From Sphingomonadales bacterium (GTDB lineage Bacteria > Pseudomonadota > Alphaproteobacteria > Sphingomonadales > Sphingomonadaceae): 64,000 bases of DNA. Of the stretch, positions 35,340 to 44,447 are shown piece after piece. The stretch is taken from positions 62,001-126,000 of the forward strand of contig JADKCA010000008.1 of assembly GCA_016714795.1 (NCBI GenBank). The letters run 5' to 3'. Each line of letters opens with the position of its first letter. Within the stretch, counting starts at the first letter, position 1. The notes beneath the pieces were generated by a model. That model made no database searches, had not been told where the DNA came from, and saw nothing but the letters and a program-made list of their open reading frames with translations. A program made the translations under genes and the position numbers.

Positions 35340-38300
35340 TTAACCGTTGGCAATTCTACGGAACAAAGGGATCCACGGGTGATTCGCCTTGCGCGACGCC
35401 GTATGAAGCAGCGGAAGGCTGTTGTTAGGCACCGTATTGGGCAGCACGAGCAGCAATGCCTGTCCGCCATAACCCAGCGGATTGTCTGGATAGATGTTCG
35501 CGCCGATCTCGGTAGCGAGTGACTTTGCGCGATCGTATTCGTCATGCCCCGAAAAAACACCCGTGGCACCCGAGAAGGCAAACAAACTGCTTGGTAGTAC
35601 ATCGCCGGTCCGAAAGTCCACATCGGGATATTCTAGCGATTTGAGTGTCTCGAGGACCCTACGTCGCCCATCCTCAGTTGCAAAGAGTGAACAGACCTCG
35701 ACCCTCAGTTGGTAACGGGTGAGCAACTGGGCGTGACGTTCGACGAAGGCCTTCATCTTCTTCGAAAGTGTCCCTCCGGTGCCCACGATGTCATCGACGA
35801 TCACGATCGCCTTGGGCGTTCCGTGCTTTGCCGCGAAGCGTTCGAACTCCTCCTCGAACGCGGCAGGCGAGAGGATGCCAAGCGTCTCGATTAGATTAGC
35901 CTCGGCGTAGTCCGAAGCGTATCGCTGTCCGCTCTTGCCCTCTCCGTCCACGTAGGTCAGTACGACGTCCGTTCGCTTCTCGGCGCGACTGCGGCGCGAG
36001 GGAACGCCGAGCACATCGCGTATGACCTGTCCCGCCTGCCTGAGCCGAACGAGGACCTCATCCTGACCGACGATCCGTACCGACTGCAGAAGCTCGAATA
36101 GCACGCGCTGATCGCGGTTCCCCGGCCTCTGCTCAAGCCAGCGCCTCACGGTTTCGGGGCCGACCTGAGTCCCGCAATAGGGTTTCCAACGTTCGGTCAG
36201 CCCCACGATCTCGGCCGCTTGAACGTAAGCCTCGTCATCCAGCTTCTGCTGCAGACCGGCCAGCTCTGCCGACAATCCATCATTCGCAAGTCGACTAACG
36301 CCGACCTCCAGCAGCCAGCGACGGAAGATTGGAAGAGCGACATCGAAGCCCGCGTCGGTCTCGACCAGTACACCGCGGTCCACGAGGTTGTTCAGCACGG
36401 GTGCAAGCTCCACCTCGTCGATGGCGCTAGGGCCTCGGTGCGCCTGGATAGCTTGAAGAGTCGCCGGCTTCTCAGCCCGAAGACATCTAGCTACGGCGGC
36501 CAGCGCGCGTCGCCTCTTGAGGATGACCGCCTCCCGATCCTCGACGGCGCTCGCAGTCCCATCCTCCCACAGGTGCATGAAGGCGTTCGTGTCCAGTGCC
36601 GAGACGTTTCTCGTGACCGCGCGTTCGACCTCCCGCGCGGTGATGTCCCCGTCGCGCTCGGCGACGGCTGCGGCAGCTACCTGCTTGCAGATGATCTTAC
36701 TGAAATACGGATTGCCGTTAGTCATGTTGAACACAGCTGAGATGGCATCCGCATGCCAGGTGAGCACGTCCTCGGAGGGGCCCCTGATCATGCGCGTGAA
36801 CTCATCGAACTCCTGACTGCGTGAGAAATAGGTCAGGTTCACCCGGTTGAACTTGTTCAGCCTTGCACCCTGACGTTCCATTACGAACGGCATGTTCTCA
36901 CCGCCGACCAACAAGAGACTGAAGTTCGTACTGGTGGTCAGAGCGCGAATGTTGCCAAAGAGCGTGACCGCCAAGTCGCCGTGAAGCCAGAGCGCCTCCG
37001 GCATCTCATCGAACTCGTCAATGAAGATCGCAAACCGTCGCGCCGGATTGCGGTCGCGCGCGACGTCGAGAAGATCCATCAGCGGCGCGAGGCTGCCGTC
37101 GTATTCCGCGCTCGCGGGAGCTTCGCCGTCGATGCCCTCGAGAACGATGCGTTCCATCGCTCGGCCGAGCTGACTCATCGAGCGCCTCGGATCCTCATGC
37201 GCGACGCGGCCCCAAAGAATTTCACCCGTCACAAGCTCGCCTTCATGGTCCTCGGCGCGCGCCTCGGCCATTGCCGTCCGCGCGAGGGACGTCTTGCCGA
37301 CTCTCTTCTGGCCCGTGACGTAGGATGGCTCCATCGGACGTTGAAGAAACCGCGCGACCAGCGTCTCCACCTGTTCCTTGCGCCCATAAAAGCCCGGCCC
37401 CTCGGCCGGTTCGGTGCTGTACGGGTTCCAGAACTTCCAGTTTCGACCAATCCACGTCTGAACGCTGGGCGAGCATCCGAACGCCGAATATCTCCTCCTT
37501 GCCTTTAACTTCTCCCGCTTCGCGCCAGCGGACCTCTACGTCGAAGTCGATCGCATCGCAGGACGTTGCCACAATGACGTCCACGGCAGCTCCGAATTCC
37601 CCGGGAGCTATCTCGCCCAATATCTGCTCTTGATCGTCGACAAGCACCGACGGGTCGGAGCACGATACGCGATACACCACATCCATTGCGGGGCCCGGAC
37701 CTTCGTTGCGGAAAGGTATTACCACCCGTAGCTCGCGTTCCGCCTCGTGGAGCGGATACCGTTTCTGCAGCGCCAAGCTTTCACGCTCGGCACGGACCAC
37801 ACGTGCCGCGAGCCGCCCCTTCATAGCACCAAGGAAGACGTTCAGAGCCTGCTCGGCATTCTCGAGCAAGCCACGCAGCGCACTCGTCAGGAAGGATGGT
37901 CGACGATCCGCCAGCTCCGCCCCTCTTGCGATCTCCTGACGCGAGGCCTCGAGATCAGATTCGAAGCCGGCATCCATCTGAAGCACACGAGCGAGCGAAG
38001 AGGTGAGGTGGTCGATAACCTCCGCGACCTCGCCGACATGCCACGGCCTGCAGTAGGTGCGCACCTGAGAATGTTGCAGGGCACCGGTCAGCCGACCCTT
38101 CGCACCTACGAGCGTATTCAGGCTGGCATAGGGCGTGCCGAGCGGCTCTAGTATCTTCGTTATACTGCTATGCGCGCCCCGGAGTTGCTCGAGCTTCTCG
38201 TAGTTCTGAGTCTTCGGCTGCACCCCGACGAACTGACATAGCTTCGGCAGGGCAGCCTCGCATAAAGATACGACGCTACGAGCCAACGCGTCCTGCCGTC

Positions 38301-38538
38301 CGTCAGAGAATACCCCGGCCTCGAGCGCGCGAAGAACCACGGCCGCAGCAAGATCGCGTCCGGCGGGAGCTTGGGAGACCGCGATCACTGCATCGGCAGT
38401 CGACCCCTCGACGGGAACATCCGCCGTGCTGAACAGGTAACGACGCAACGCGAGCCGTGCCCCGTCAAAATCCTGCGCTGCGATCGCGACCTCAAATGCA
38501 GTAAGATGGTCTTCGAGAAGACTGGAGCTTTCGTTCAT
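35340..38538 (-). pseudogene. STAND-type NTPase with phosphoribosyltransferase-like C-terminus, one-base frameshift
   Basis: Minus-strand gene from ATG 38538. The N-terminal 370 residues are helical then beta-rich (PLHEAERELRVVIPFRNEG). At about 37440 one A too many in AAA breaks the frame; removing it joins VDWS to NWKFWNPYSTEPAEGPGFYG and gives 1,066 codons. Then a P-loop, TGQKRVGKTSLAR, Walker B FAIFIDEFDEMPEAL, winged-helix and helical segments, and a C-terminal PRTase-like domain with AIVIVDDIVGTGGT (PRPP-loop motif) and NPLGYGGQALLLVLP, as in the PRTase-CE group. STAND proteins sense invaders and switch on an effector; here the effector would be the PRTase-like domain. Convergent with the cassette to its left. 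Confidence 0.75.
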
Positions 38539-38953
38539 GTATTCCCGCCTCAGGACCTGATACTGTTTCTAAGCTCTAGCGTTATGTTGCTTAGACTAGC
38601 AACACCCTGATTGGCAGGTGGGTCTTTTGTCCTCGACGGCTGGCTAAGAGATATTCGCCTTTAGAGCCCGGCCGCTTGAAAACCGCTGCCCTGCTGCCAA
38701 CATCCGTTTGGCTGAGGCGGCTGCTACCAAACGAGCGGAGGGCAAACGGCCGACCTTGCTTTCGCCGCACGCCCTTCGAACGGCCGCTGCATCGGAAACC
38801 CGCCATTCACGGTCGCGTCAGTGAACGACGGCTTCGTCCCACTCCCGGTCATTCTTGTTCGCTTGCCGCTTCATGATCCGCTGGAAGGGGCGCGGATGAT
38901 GACGGGCTCGTAAGGTGATTGCTGGGTGAACTACGCTCAAAGGAGAAAGGCAC
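38539..38953. other. Intergenic region upstream of the STAND gene
   Basis: About 415 bases without a convincing protein. The left part is the 5' region and likely promoter of the minus-strand STAND gene. The right part is GC-rich with a purine-rich AAGGAGAAAGG (38939-38950) that serves the small gene at 38954. Confidence 0.4.
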
Positions 38954-39097
38954 ATGAAGCCGCCCAAGACCCTGCAAGGTTTTGGTGTCAGGCCAGCAAA
39001 GGGTGCCAAGCCACGACGTTGGCGAAGTGAGTGCATTCAGAGGCCGATTAAAACAAAGCCGTCACCGCCCAAGAAAACATCCCCTTTCATGAACTGA
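38954..39097 (+). CDS. Small basic protein of 47 residues
   Basis: MKPPKTLQGFGVRPAKGAKP begins a 47-residue, Lys/Arg/Pro-rich protein ending SPFMN. A strong AAGGAGAAAGG ribosome binding site precedes ATG 38954, which is the main reason to call it. No family is recognised; it could bind nucleic acid. It lies at the right side of the defence cassette, before the second ssb. Confidence 0.4.
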   Translation: MKPPKTLQGFGVRPAKGAKPRRWRSECIQRPIKTKPSPPKKTSPFMN

Positions 39098-39306
39098 TCC
39101 AAGCCCCTGACCGGACCCGGCCAGGTCTGCAACCCGCGCTCATGCGGACCGTGTTGCTGCGCTTCGCGCCGCTGCCCGCACCACTCCTGTGAGCGGGGTT
39201 TCCCTCACTGCGTTCGGTGCAGTCCTGACCGTGCCCGGTCTTATCGGGGCTCAGTCAAAGGGATGGTCCCTTGGACGGTTTGAAACAGCTTCGAAAGGTC
39301 AATCTC

Positions 39307-39675
39307 ATGAAGAACACAGTCACTCTCGTCGGCTTCGTTGGCAACACGCCGGAAGTCCGCACCACCCAATCAGGCGCATCGATCACAAGCGTCTCTCTCG
39401 CCACAACCCGCAGCTTCAAGGACGGCGAAGGCAACCGCCAGACCGAGACCGAATGGCACCGCATTACCTGCTTCAACGGCATCGGCAAATGCGTCGCAGA
39501 GCATGTCGCCAAGGGCGCGATGATCATGGTCACGGGCCGTATCCATTACACCAAATGGACCGACCAGAATGGCACCGACCGTTACGGCTGTGAGATCATC
39601 GCCGAGCAGGTCGACTTCCTCGCCAAGGCGAAGGAAGCCTCCAAGGATGAACCCAAGAAGCGGCGCACCAAGTAG
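39307..39675 (+). CDS. ssb: Single-stranded DNA-binding protein (second copy)
   Basis: A 122-residue SSB with MKNTVTLVGFVGNTPEVR, SVSLATTRSFKD, EWHRITCFNGIGKCVAEHVA and VTGRIHYTKWTD. It ends in a basic tail (DEPKKRRTK), not the acidic partner-binding tip of chromosomal SSB. Only moderately similar to the copy at 20638, so not a recent duplication. The ATG at 39307 follows weak purines. A terminator follows at 39708. Confidence 0.9.
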   Translation: MKNTVTLVGFVGNTPEVRTTQSGASITSVSLATTRSFKDGEGNRQTETEWHRITCFNGIGKCVAEHVAKGAMIMVTGRIHYTKWTDQNGTDRYGCEIIAEQVDFLAKAKEASKDEPKKRRTK

Positions 39676-39707
39676 CGCCGCCTCGGTTCATCCGAACCTG
39701 AAAATCA

Positions 39708-39740
39708 ATGGCTCCGGCAGGAAACCGCCGGGGCCATTTT
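39708..39740 (+). terminator. Rho-independent terminator after second ssb
   Basis: ATGGCTCCGGC (39708-39718) and GCCGGGGCCAT (39727-39737), 11 bp with one G-U pair and an 8-base loop, followed by TTT. Confidence 0.7.
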
Positions 39741-39778
39741 CATGTCTTTCATCGCGACAGTTTCAGGCTCAATATGGT

Positions 39779-39798
39779 CGAAAGCGCTGCCGCTTTCG
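39779..39798. repeat. Perfect 8-bp inverted repeat near the distal TGGTCCCCA box
   Basis: CGAAAGCG (39779-39786), loop CTGC, CGCTTTCG (39791-39798). It lies 25 bases before the AATGCTATTTGGTCCCCAA box at about 39822 and could be part of a recombinase-binding region. Confidence 0.45.
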
Positions 39799-39821
39799 GC
39801 GTTGAGGAGTTTGCATGCTCT

Positions 39822-39846
39822 TGAATGCTATTTGGTCCCCAATTCG
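39822..39846. other. Distal copy of the integrase-proximal TGGTCCCCA box (possible att end)
   Basis: TGAATGCTATTTGGTCCCCA followed by ATTCGG. It matches the two boxes next to integrase 1 (TGAATGCTGTCTGGTCCCCA, and ATGCCATATGGTCCCCAA followed by TCGG). If these are attachment ends, the segment between them (integrases, PIN/RHH, methyltransferase cassette, STAND gene, second ssb) is one integrated unit. Not an exact repeat, so unproven. Confidence 0.4.
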
Positions 39847-40478
39847 GATCAAAGCCGGAACATTTGACTGGGGCAAGGAGCGCCATATCATTCGCTCGAT
39901 TGCCGCAGAGGCGGCGAAACCCGCAGAAAATCGCTCTTTTTATGCCAATCTGACCACGCCCAACAGACAGGATTTGAGGCCGAAAATATACGGAATTGAC
40001 AGGCACACCCTACACGGATCTCCGTTTCCAGGAATACCAGAATTCTGCGCCAAGGCAGCTGGTGCATCGTTCGGATACCGTGTATCCGCTTCACCGAAAT
40101 AGACTATAATCGTTTAATAACAATACGTTAAACGGAATACGGCGTATCTGCATATGTGGTGTCGAAGCAGTAAGTTCACGTTTAAAGCTGAGGGCTCCTT
40201 CCGCTAACATAGCCGCCGTTCAAGATGCTAAATGCCTTCCTTGTAAGCCGACTTTCGTTCAGCATAGCCCGCAAAGACTGATGGGCGGACAAAGCGATCT
40301 ACTCCCATCATATCAAGAATGGCTAAGCGCCGCCGCAACTTCATACGCCGGCGGAGGCGGCAGCCTGGGGACGAGCGGACATTTCAATTTAGTGAGGCAA
40401 TCGTTGAAACAGGCAGAGCCCGAATAACAATTAACATGTACTGCTTTGAATCGGCACGATGATAGCTAAGATGTAGGG
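39847..40478. other. AT-richer intergenic region with inverted repeats
   Basis: About 630 bases, clearly richer in AT than the surroundings, with no protein I can support. It has a perfect -10 hexamer, TATAAT (40105-40110), flanked by two inverted repeats described separately. The stretch 40140-40478 holds nothing identifiable apart from the leader of the SbcD-like gene. Confidence 0.5.
40072..40134 (+). promoter_or_regulatory. Putative regulated promoter with two inverted repeats
   Basis: CGGATAC-CGT-GTATCCG (40072-40088) lies where a -35 box would be for TATAAT at 40105-40110. A second perfect repeat, CGTTTAA (40111-40117) and TTAAACG (40128-40134), lies directly after the -10. The layout suggests repressor-controlled transcription towards the SbcD/SbcC-like genes 370 bases downstream; no -35 consensus is visible. 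Confidence 0.4.
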
Positions 40479-41578
40479 ATGAAGTTCATCCACTCCGCTG
40501 ACTGGCAACTCGGCAAACCTTACGGCCGCTTCGATCCCGATGTCCGAGGGGCGCTGACGGAGGCCCGCTTCGATGCAATCGACGAACTTGGAAGACTTGC
40601 TGCGGAACACGGCGCGCAGCACGTCCTCGTAGCCGGCGATATCTTTGATACCGACGGTCCCGAAGATCGCACGATCGTGCAGGCGATTTCGCGCATGGAT
40701 CGGCACGACTGCCGCTGGTGGCTCCTTCCGGGGAACCACGATTTCGCGCGCAACGGAGGCTTGTGGGACCGTGTTCGGCGGCGAGCCAGCGATAAAATCG
40801 TCATCCTCTCGGAACCCAAGCCCCACGAGATAGCGGATAGGATATGGCTGCGCCCGCACCGCTGATCCATAGACATAATCTGGAGGATCCAACAACCCTC
40901 TTCGATTCCATGGAAACCCCGGGCGCCCGGCTACGCATTGGCGTCGCACACGGATCGATCAGGGACTTTGGATCGCGCGGGGAGACCAAGAACCAGATCG
41001 ACCCGGAACGCGCCAGGCTATCGAACCTCGACTATCTTGCGCTCGGCGACTGGCACGGTGCCCTCAAGGTTGATGCGCGAACATGGTATTCGGGTACACC
41101 GGAGACTGACCGCTTCCAGCGCGACGAGCCAGGCAGCGCACTCGTCGTCGATCTCCAGCCCGAGCATGCACCTACGGTGACGCCGATCCGAACGGGTCGC
41201 TTCCAATGGCTCACGCGCGATTGGACGGTCAACGACGAGGCAGCTTTCCACGCCGAATGCCACCAGCTACTTGCCGGTGTCGACGCTCCAAACACGCTTC
41301 TGCAGCTAGCCCTTGCTGGCATTACCAGCCTCAGCGAACGGGTCGCGATGCTTGGGCGGCTCGAAGGCGATCTCGGTCATCGTCTGCGGTATCTGGCTGT
41401 GCGGGCGGATGATCTGGTCGGCCGGCCACGCGAGGAAGACCTCGCGACGATCGCCGTCGAAGGAATGCTCGGGACCGCTGCAGCCAAACTCAGCACTAAG
41501 ATCGCTGAAGGCGGTCCGAATGGTGCCCTCGCCAAGCGAGCACTCGAGCGATTGTTCATCGAGTATAGCCGGGAGTGA
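40479..41578 (+). pseudogene. SbcD/Mre11-like metallophosphoesterase, one-base frameshift
   Basis: Start MKFIHSADWQLGKPYGRFDP at ATG 40479, then AGDIFDTDG, LLPGNHDFARNG: phosphoesterase motifs I-III of SbcD/Mre11. Near 40852 the frame breaks; the rest (PAPLIHRHNLEDPTT, VAHGSIRDFG, YLALGDWHG, with the last histidines) is in another frame to 41578. One added base gives 366 residues, typical for a compact SbcD-like nuclease. It is 7 bases upstream of an SbcC-like ATPase, so the pair would form a two-metal DNA exonuclease/endonuclease complex. Probably an accessory, defence-linked version. Confidence 0.75.
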
Positions 41579-41584
41579 CCGTGC

Positions 41585-44218
41585 ATGAGCCTCGTCATCC
41601 GGCAAATCGCGGTCGACGGCTTCCGAAAATTTCGAACGCCCTTCGCGATTGAAAATCTATCGGACGGGTTGAACATCGTCATCGAGCCGAATGAAACCGG
41701 CAAATCCACGTTGCTGGAGGCGCTTCGTGCAGCCTTTTTTGTCCGCCACAACACGCGCAACCAGCTCGCCCAGTCCTTCGCACCATATGGCGAGGCAGTG
41801 GCCCCTGAGATCAAGGTGACCTTCGAAATCGACGGCTCTCCCTGGTCGCTGACAAAACGCTTCCTCAGAAATCCCTCGCTTGAGATCTCGAGTCCGCAGG
41901 GTCGGGCTCAAGGCGATGACGCGGAAGCACAGCTCAACGTACTGCTGGGCTCGGTCCGTGACACCAGTCGCGGCGGTGATGTTTCTTCATACGGAGCATT
42001 GGGGCTATTGTGGGTCGCGCAGACTGAGGCACTTGCCGTCTCGGGGCCTGGACAGATTGTTCGCGACTCGATCGCATCCACCCTCGAAGCCGAGGTTGGA
42101 TCGATCATGGGGGGAGAGCCTTATCGGCGGGTGCGTCAACGGATAGACGCCCAGTATGAGCTTTATTGGTCGCCCAGCGGCCAGAAGCGCGGCCGGCAGA
42201 ATGATGCGCGAGAAAGGTTAGCGGCTGCAGACGCGGCAGCACGCGAGGCCAACGAACGGCTCGCGGCACTGGAGCAGAGCTTTTCCGACCTCGACGCCGC
42301 ACGTGGCCGGCTCAAGATCGTCCAGCGAGAGATCGCGGATGAGACCGATACGCAAGCTCGCAAAGACCTGGTCGACTCCCTTGAGATCGCCCGTGCGGCG
42401 GCGCAAATCCTCTCAACCCGGAAAGCAGAACAGGCGGCGGCCGCTGCGAAACTGAAAGGTCTGGAAGACCTGAAATCTCGCCACTCGTCGGCGACTAGCT
42501 CCCGCGATAACGCCACGACTGCCGTGGAGATAGCTCGGGCAAAGCGTGCGGAGCTCAGCGAGGCGCTCTCGGCCGCCAAGACCAAGATCGTGTCCGCGCG
42601 TGAGGATCTCGAGGCGGCGCGCAGTGAGCGAAAAGACGCCCGAAGAGCGCTTGAAGATGGTGAACAGGCTGTCCGCCTCAGCCGTCGCCAAGCCGGAACC
42701 GCGGCCGCTCGCCGTCGGCATGAAGAATTGCTGAAGCTCGAGCAGTTGCTTCGCGATACAAAGGCCCTGGCCGCAACCTCCATACCGACCGAGACGGTCG
42801 AAATGCTTGAGGCGAATGACCGCGCGGTGAGCCAAGCTCAGGCCGTCCTCGACGCAGGCGCAACACGTCTGGCGCTGTCTGGCACCATCAACGGGGTCAC
42901 AATCGACGGCGAGCCGATGCCAGCTGGCGAGCGCACCATCACGCGTGCCGCCCAAATCGTGATCGGAGAGGCCCAGTTGATCGTCAGCCCGCCGGCCGCG
43001 GCCGCGAGCGCCGAAGAGACCCTCGCCGTCGCAATCCGCAAACGGACGGCTGCGCTCGACGAGCTTCAGATAGCCGATCTTGCAGCCGCTCGTTCGCGCA
43101 ACCAGACGGCGCGCGACGCCACCGGCGAACTGCGCACGCTTGCTGCGCGCATCGAGGCAGTCACACCCGCCGATGAGACACTTCAGATCGCGGCTGGCGC
43201 GGAGGCGCTAAAACTGTTTGTTGCGGGGCTCGAGCCGGAGGCAAATGAGGACGATAATGCGCTTCCCGATCTAACGGCCCTGGCAGAGGCGCTTGAGGCG
43301 GCAGATACGAAGCTCGCGCGCGCTGAAGGGACTCAAGACAGTGCCATAGCGGCACTCCGGCGTTCCGAGGAAGCTGATGCGCCGCTCGCGTTAGTCGAAG
43401 CCGGCGCGATGAGCGATCTCGCCAACGCGACGGCCCTTCTCCAAGAGATCGAGGCTCGCCCGGAATGGGCATCGCTTGATGTGGACCTCGACCAGGCGCG
43501 CGAAACGGCAGCCGAGGCGGCCGTCCGCCTGGAGGAGGCCGAGCGAAACGCATCGGCGCATGATGTCGCCGCGATCAATCGCAAGATCGAGGTAATCGAC
43601 GCGCGCGTCCGGGTAGCCGCTGAAACGCGCACCAGACTGGAGACCGAGATTGCCCGACTTGAGGGCACCATTGAGAGCGAGGGCGGCCTTGGCTTAGCTG
43701 ATCGCGCAGCGGCGGCTCAAGAGGAAGTGGAGGCGGCGAACGCAGCGTTTCAGCGCATTACCGAAGAGGCAGATACGCTCAAGCTGCTCCGCGACACTCT
43801 GGAAAGCGCACGAAACGAAACCGCAGCCAAGTTCGTTGGCCCCGTGGCGAAACGCGCAAAGCGATATATCTCACAGCTACTGCCAGAATGCGACCTCTCC
43901 TTCGCCGAAGATCTGACGCTTGCGAGGGTTAGCCGGACTGGCGTGGACGAAAGCTGCGCCAACCTCTCTCGTGGCACCCAGGAGCAGCTCGCCATTCTGA
44001 CTAGGATCGCGTTCGCGGACCTGCTTCTTGAGCAGGGGAAACCCGTTTCGCTGATCCTCGACGACCCGCTAGTCTATTCCGACGATGGCCGTCTCGACAC
44101 CATGATCGAAATTCTCACCGAAGCCGCAACACGTATGCAGATCATATTGTTGACTTGCCGAGACCGAGCGTTCCGGCACGTCCCGGGCAACAGGATCCGG
44201 GTTGGCACTGGGACCTAG
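41585..44218 (+). CDS. SbcC/Rad50-like AAA ATPase
   Basis: An 877-residue SMC-like ATPase: Walker A EPNETGKSTLLEAL near residue 37, a long Ala/Glu/Arg-rich coiled coil (residues 200-740) interrupted by a globular part (GTINGVTIDGEPMPAGERTI), then the signature LSRGTQEQLAI and Walker B SLILDDPLVYSDDGRLD. No CxxC zinc hook was found at the coiled-coil tip. With the SbcD-like protein it should form an ATP-gated DNA end nuclease. Such truncated SbcCD pairs are frequent in defence islands. Confidence 0.85.
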   Translation: MSLVIRQIAVDGFRKFRTPFAIENLSDGLNIVIEPNETGKSTLLEALRAAFFVRHNTRNQLAQSFAPYGEAVAPEIKVTFEIDGSPWSLTKRFLRNPSLEISSPQGRAQGDDAEAQLNVLLGSVRDTSRGGDVSSYGALGLLWVAQTEALAVSGPGQIVRDSIASTLEAEVGSIMGGEPYRRVRQRIDAQYELYWSPSGQKRGRQNDARERLAAADAAAREANERLAALEQSFSDLDAARGRLKIVQREIADETDTQARKDLVDSLEIARAAAQILSTRKAEQAAAAAKLKGLEDLKSRHSSATSSRDNATTAVEIARAKRAELSEALSAAKTKIVSAREDLEAARSERKDARRALEDGEQAVRLSRRQAGTAAARRRHEELLKLEQLLRDTKALAATSIPTETVEMLEANDRAVSQAQAVLDAGATRLALSGTINGVTIDGEPMPAGERTITRAAQIVIGEAQLIVSPPAAAASAEETLAVAIRKRTAALDELQIADLAAARSRNQTARDATGELRTLAARIEAVTPADETLQIAAGAEALKLFVAGLEPEANEDDNALPDLTALAEALEAADTKLARAEGTQDSAIAALRRSEEADAPLALVEAGAMSDLANATALLQEIEARPEWASLDVDLDQARETAAEAAVRLEEAERNASAHDVAAINRKIEVIDARVRVAAETRTRLETEIARLEGTIESEGGLGLADRAAAAQEEVEAANAAFQRITEEADTLKLLRDTLESARNETAAKFVGPVAKRAKRYISQLLPECDLSFAEDLTLARVSRTGVDESCANLSRGTQEQLAILTRIAFADLLLEQGKPVSLILDDPLVYSDDGRLDTMIEILTEAATRMQIILLTCRDRAFRHVPGNRIRVGTGT

Positions 44219-44447
44219 TCGACGCGGGCGTGGCGGGCTGAGGATTGGATTAATATTCTCCCGCAGGATATTATCAAACGTCATAGCTTCGACCTATCCG
44301 CTCAGAGATTACACAGATGATGGTTGCCAGCAAAGGTTGTTCGTGCTGATGTTAGGCCACGACCTAGGGCTGATGAGAGTACTATGTCAGTTATTTGGTG
44401 GTCTCGAGATAATATTGCGGGCGGATTGGTATTAGGGGGGGAATCAC

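Noticed and set aside
39815..40102. 95-codon frame after the second ssb terminator
   Set aside because: No recognisable motif or ribosome binding site; it overlaps the possible attachment box.
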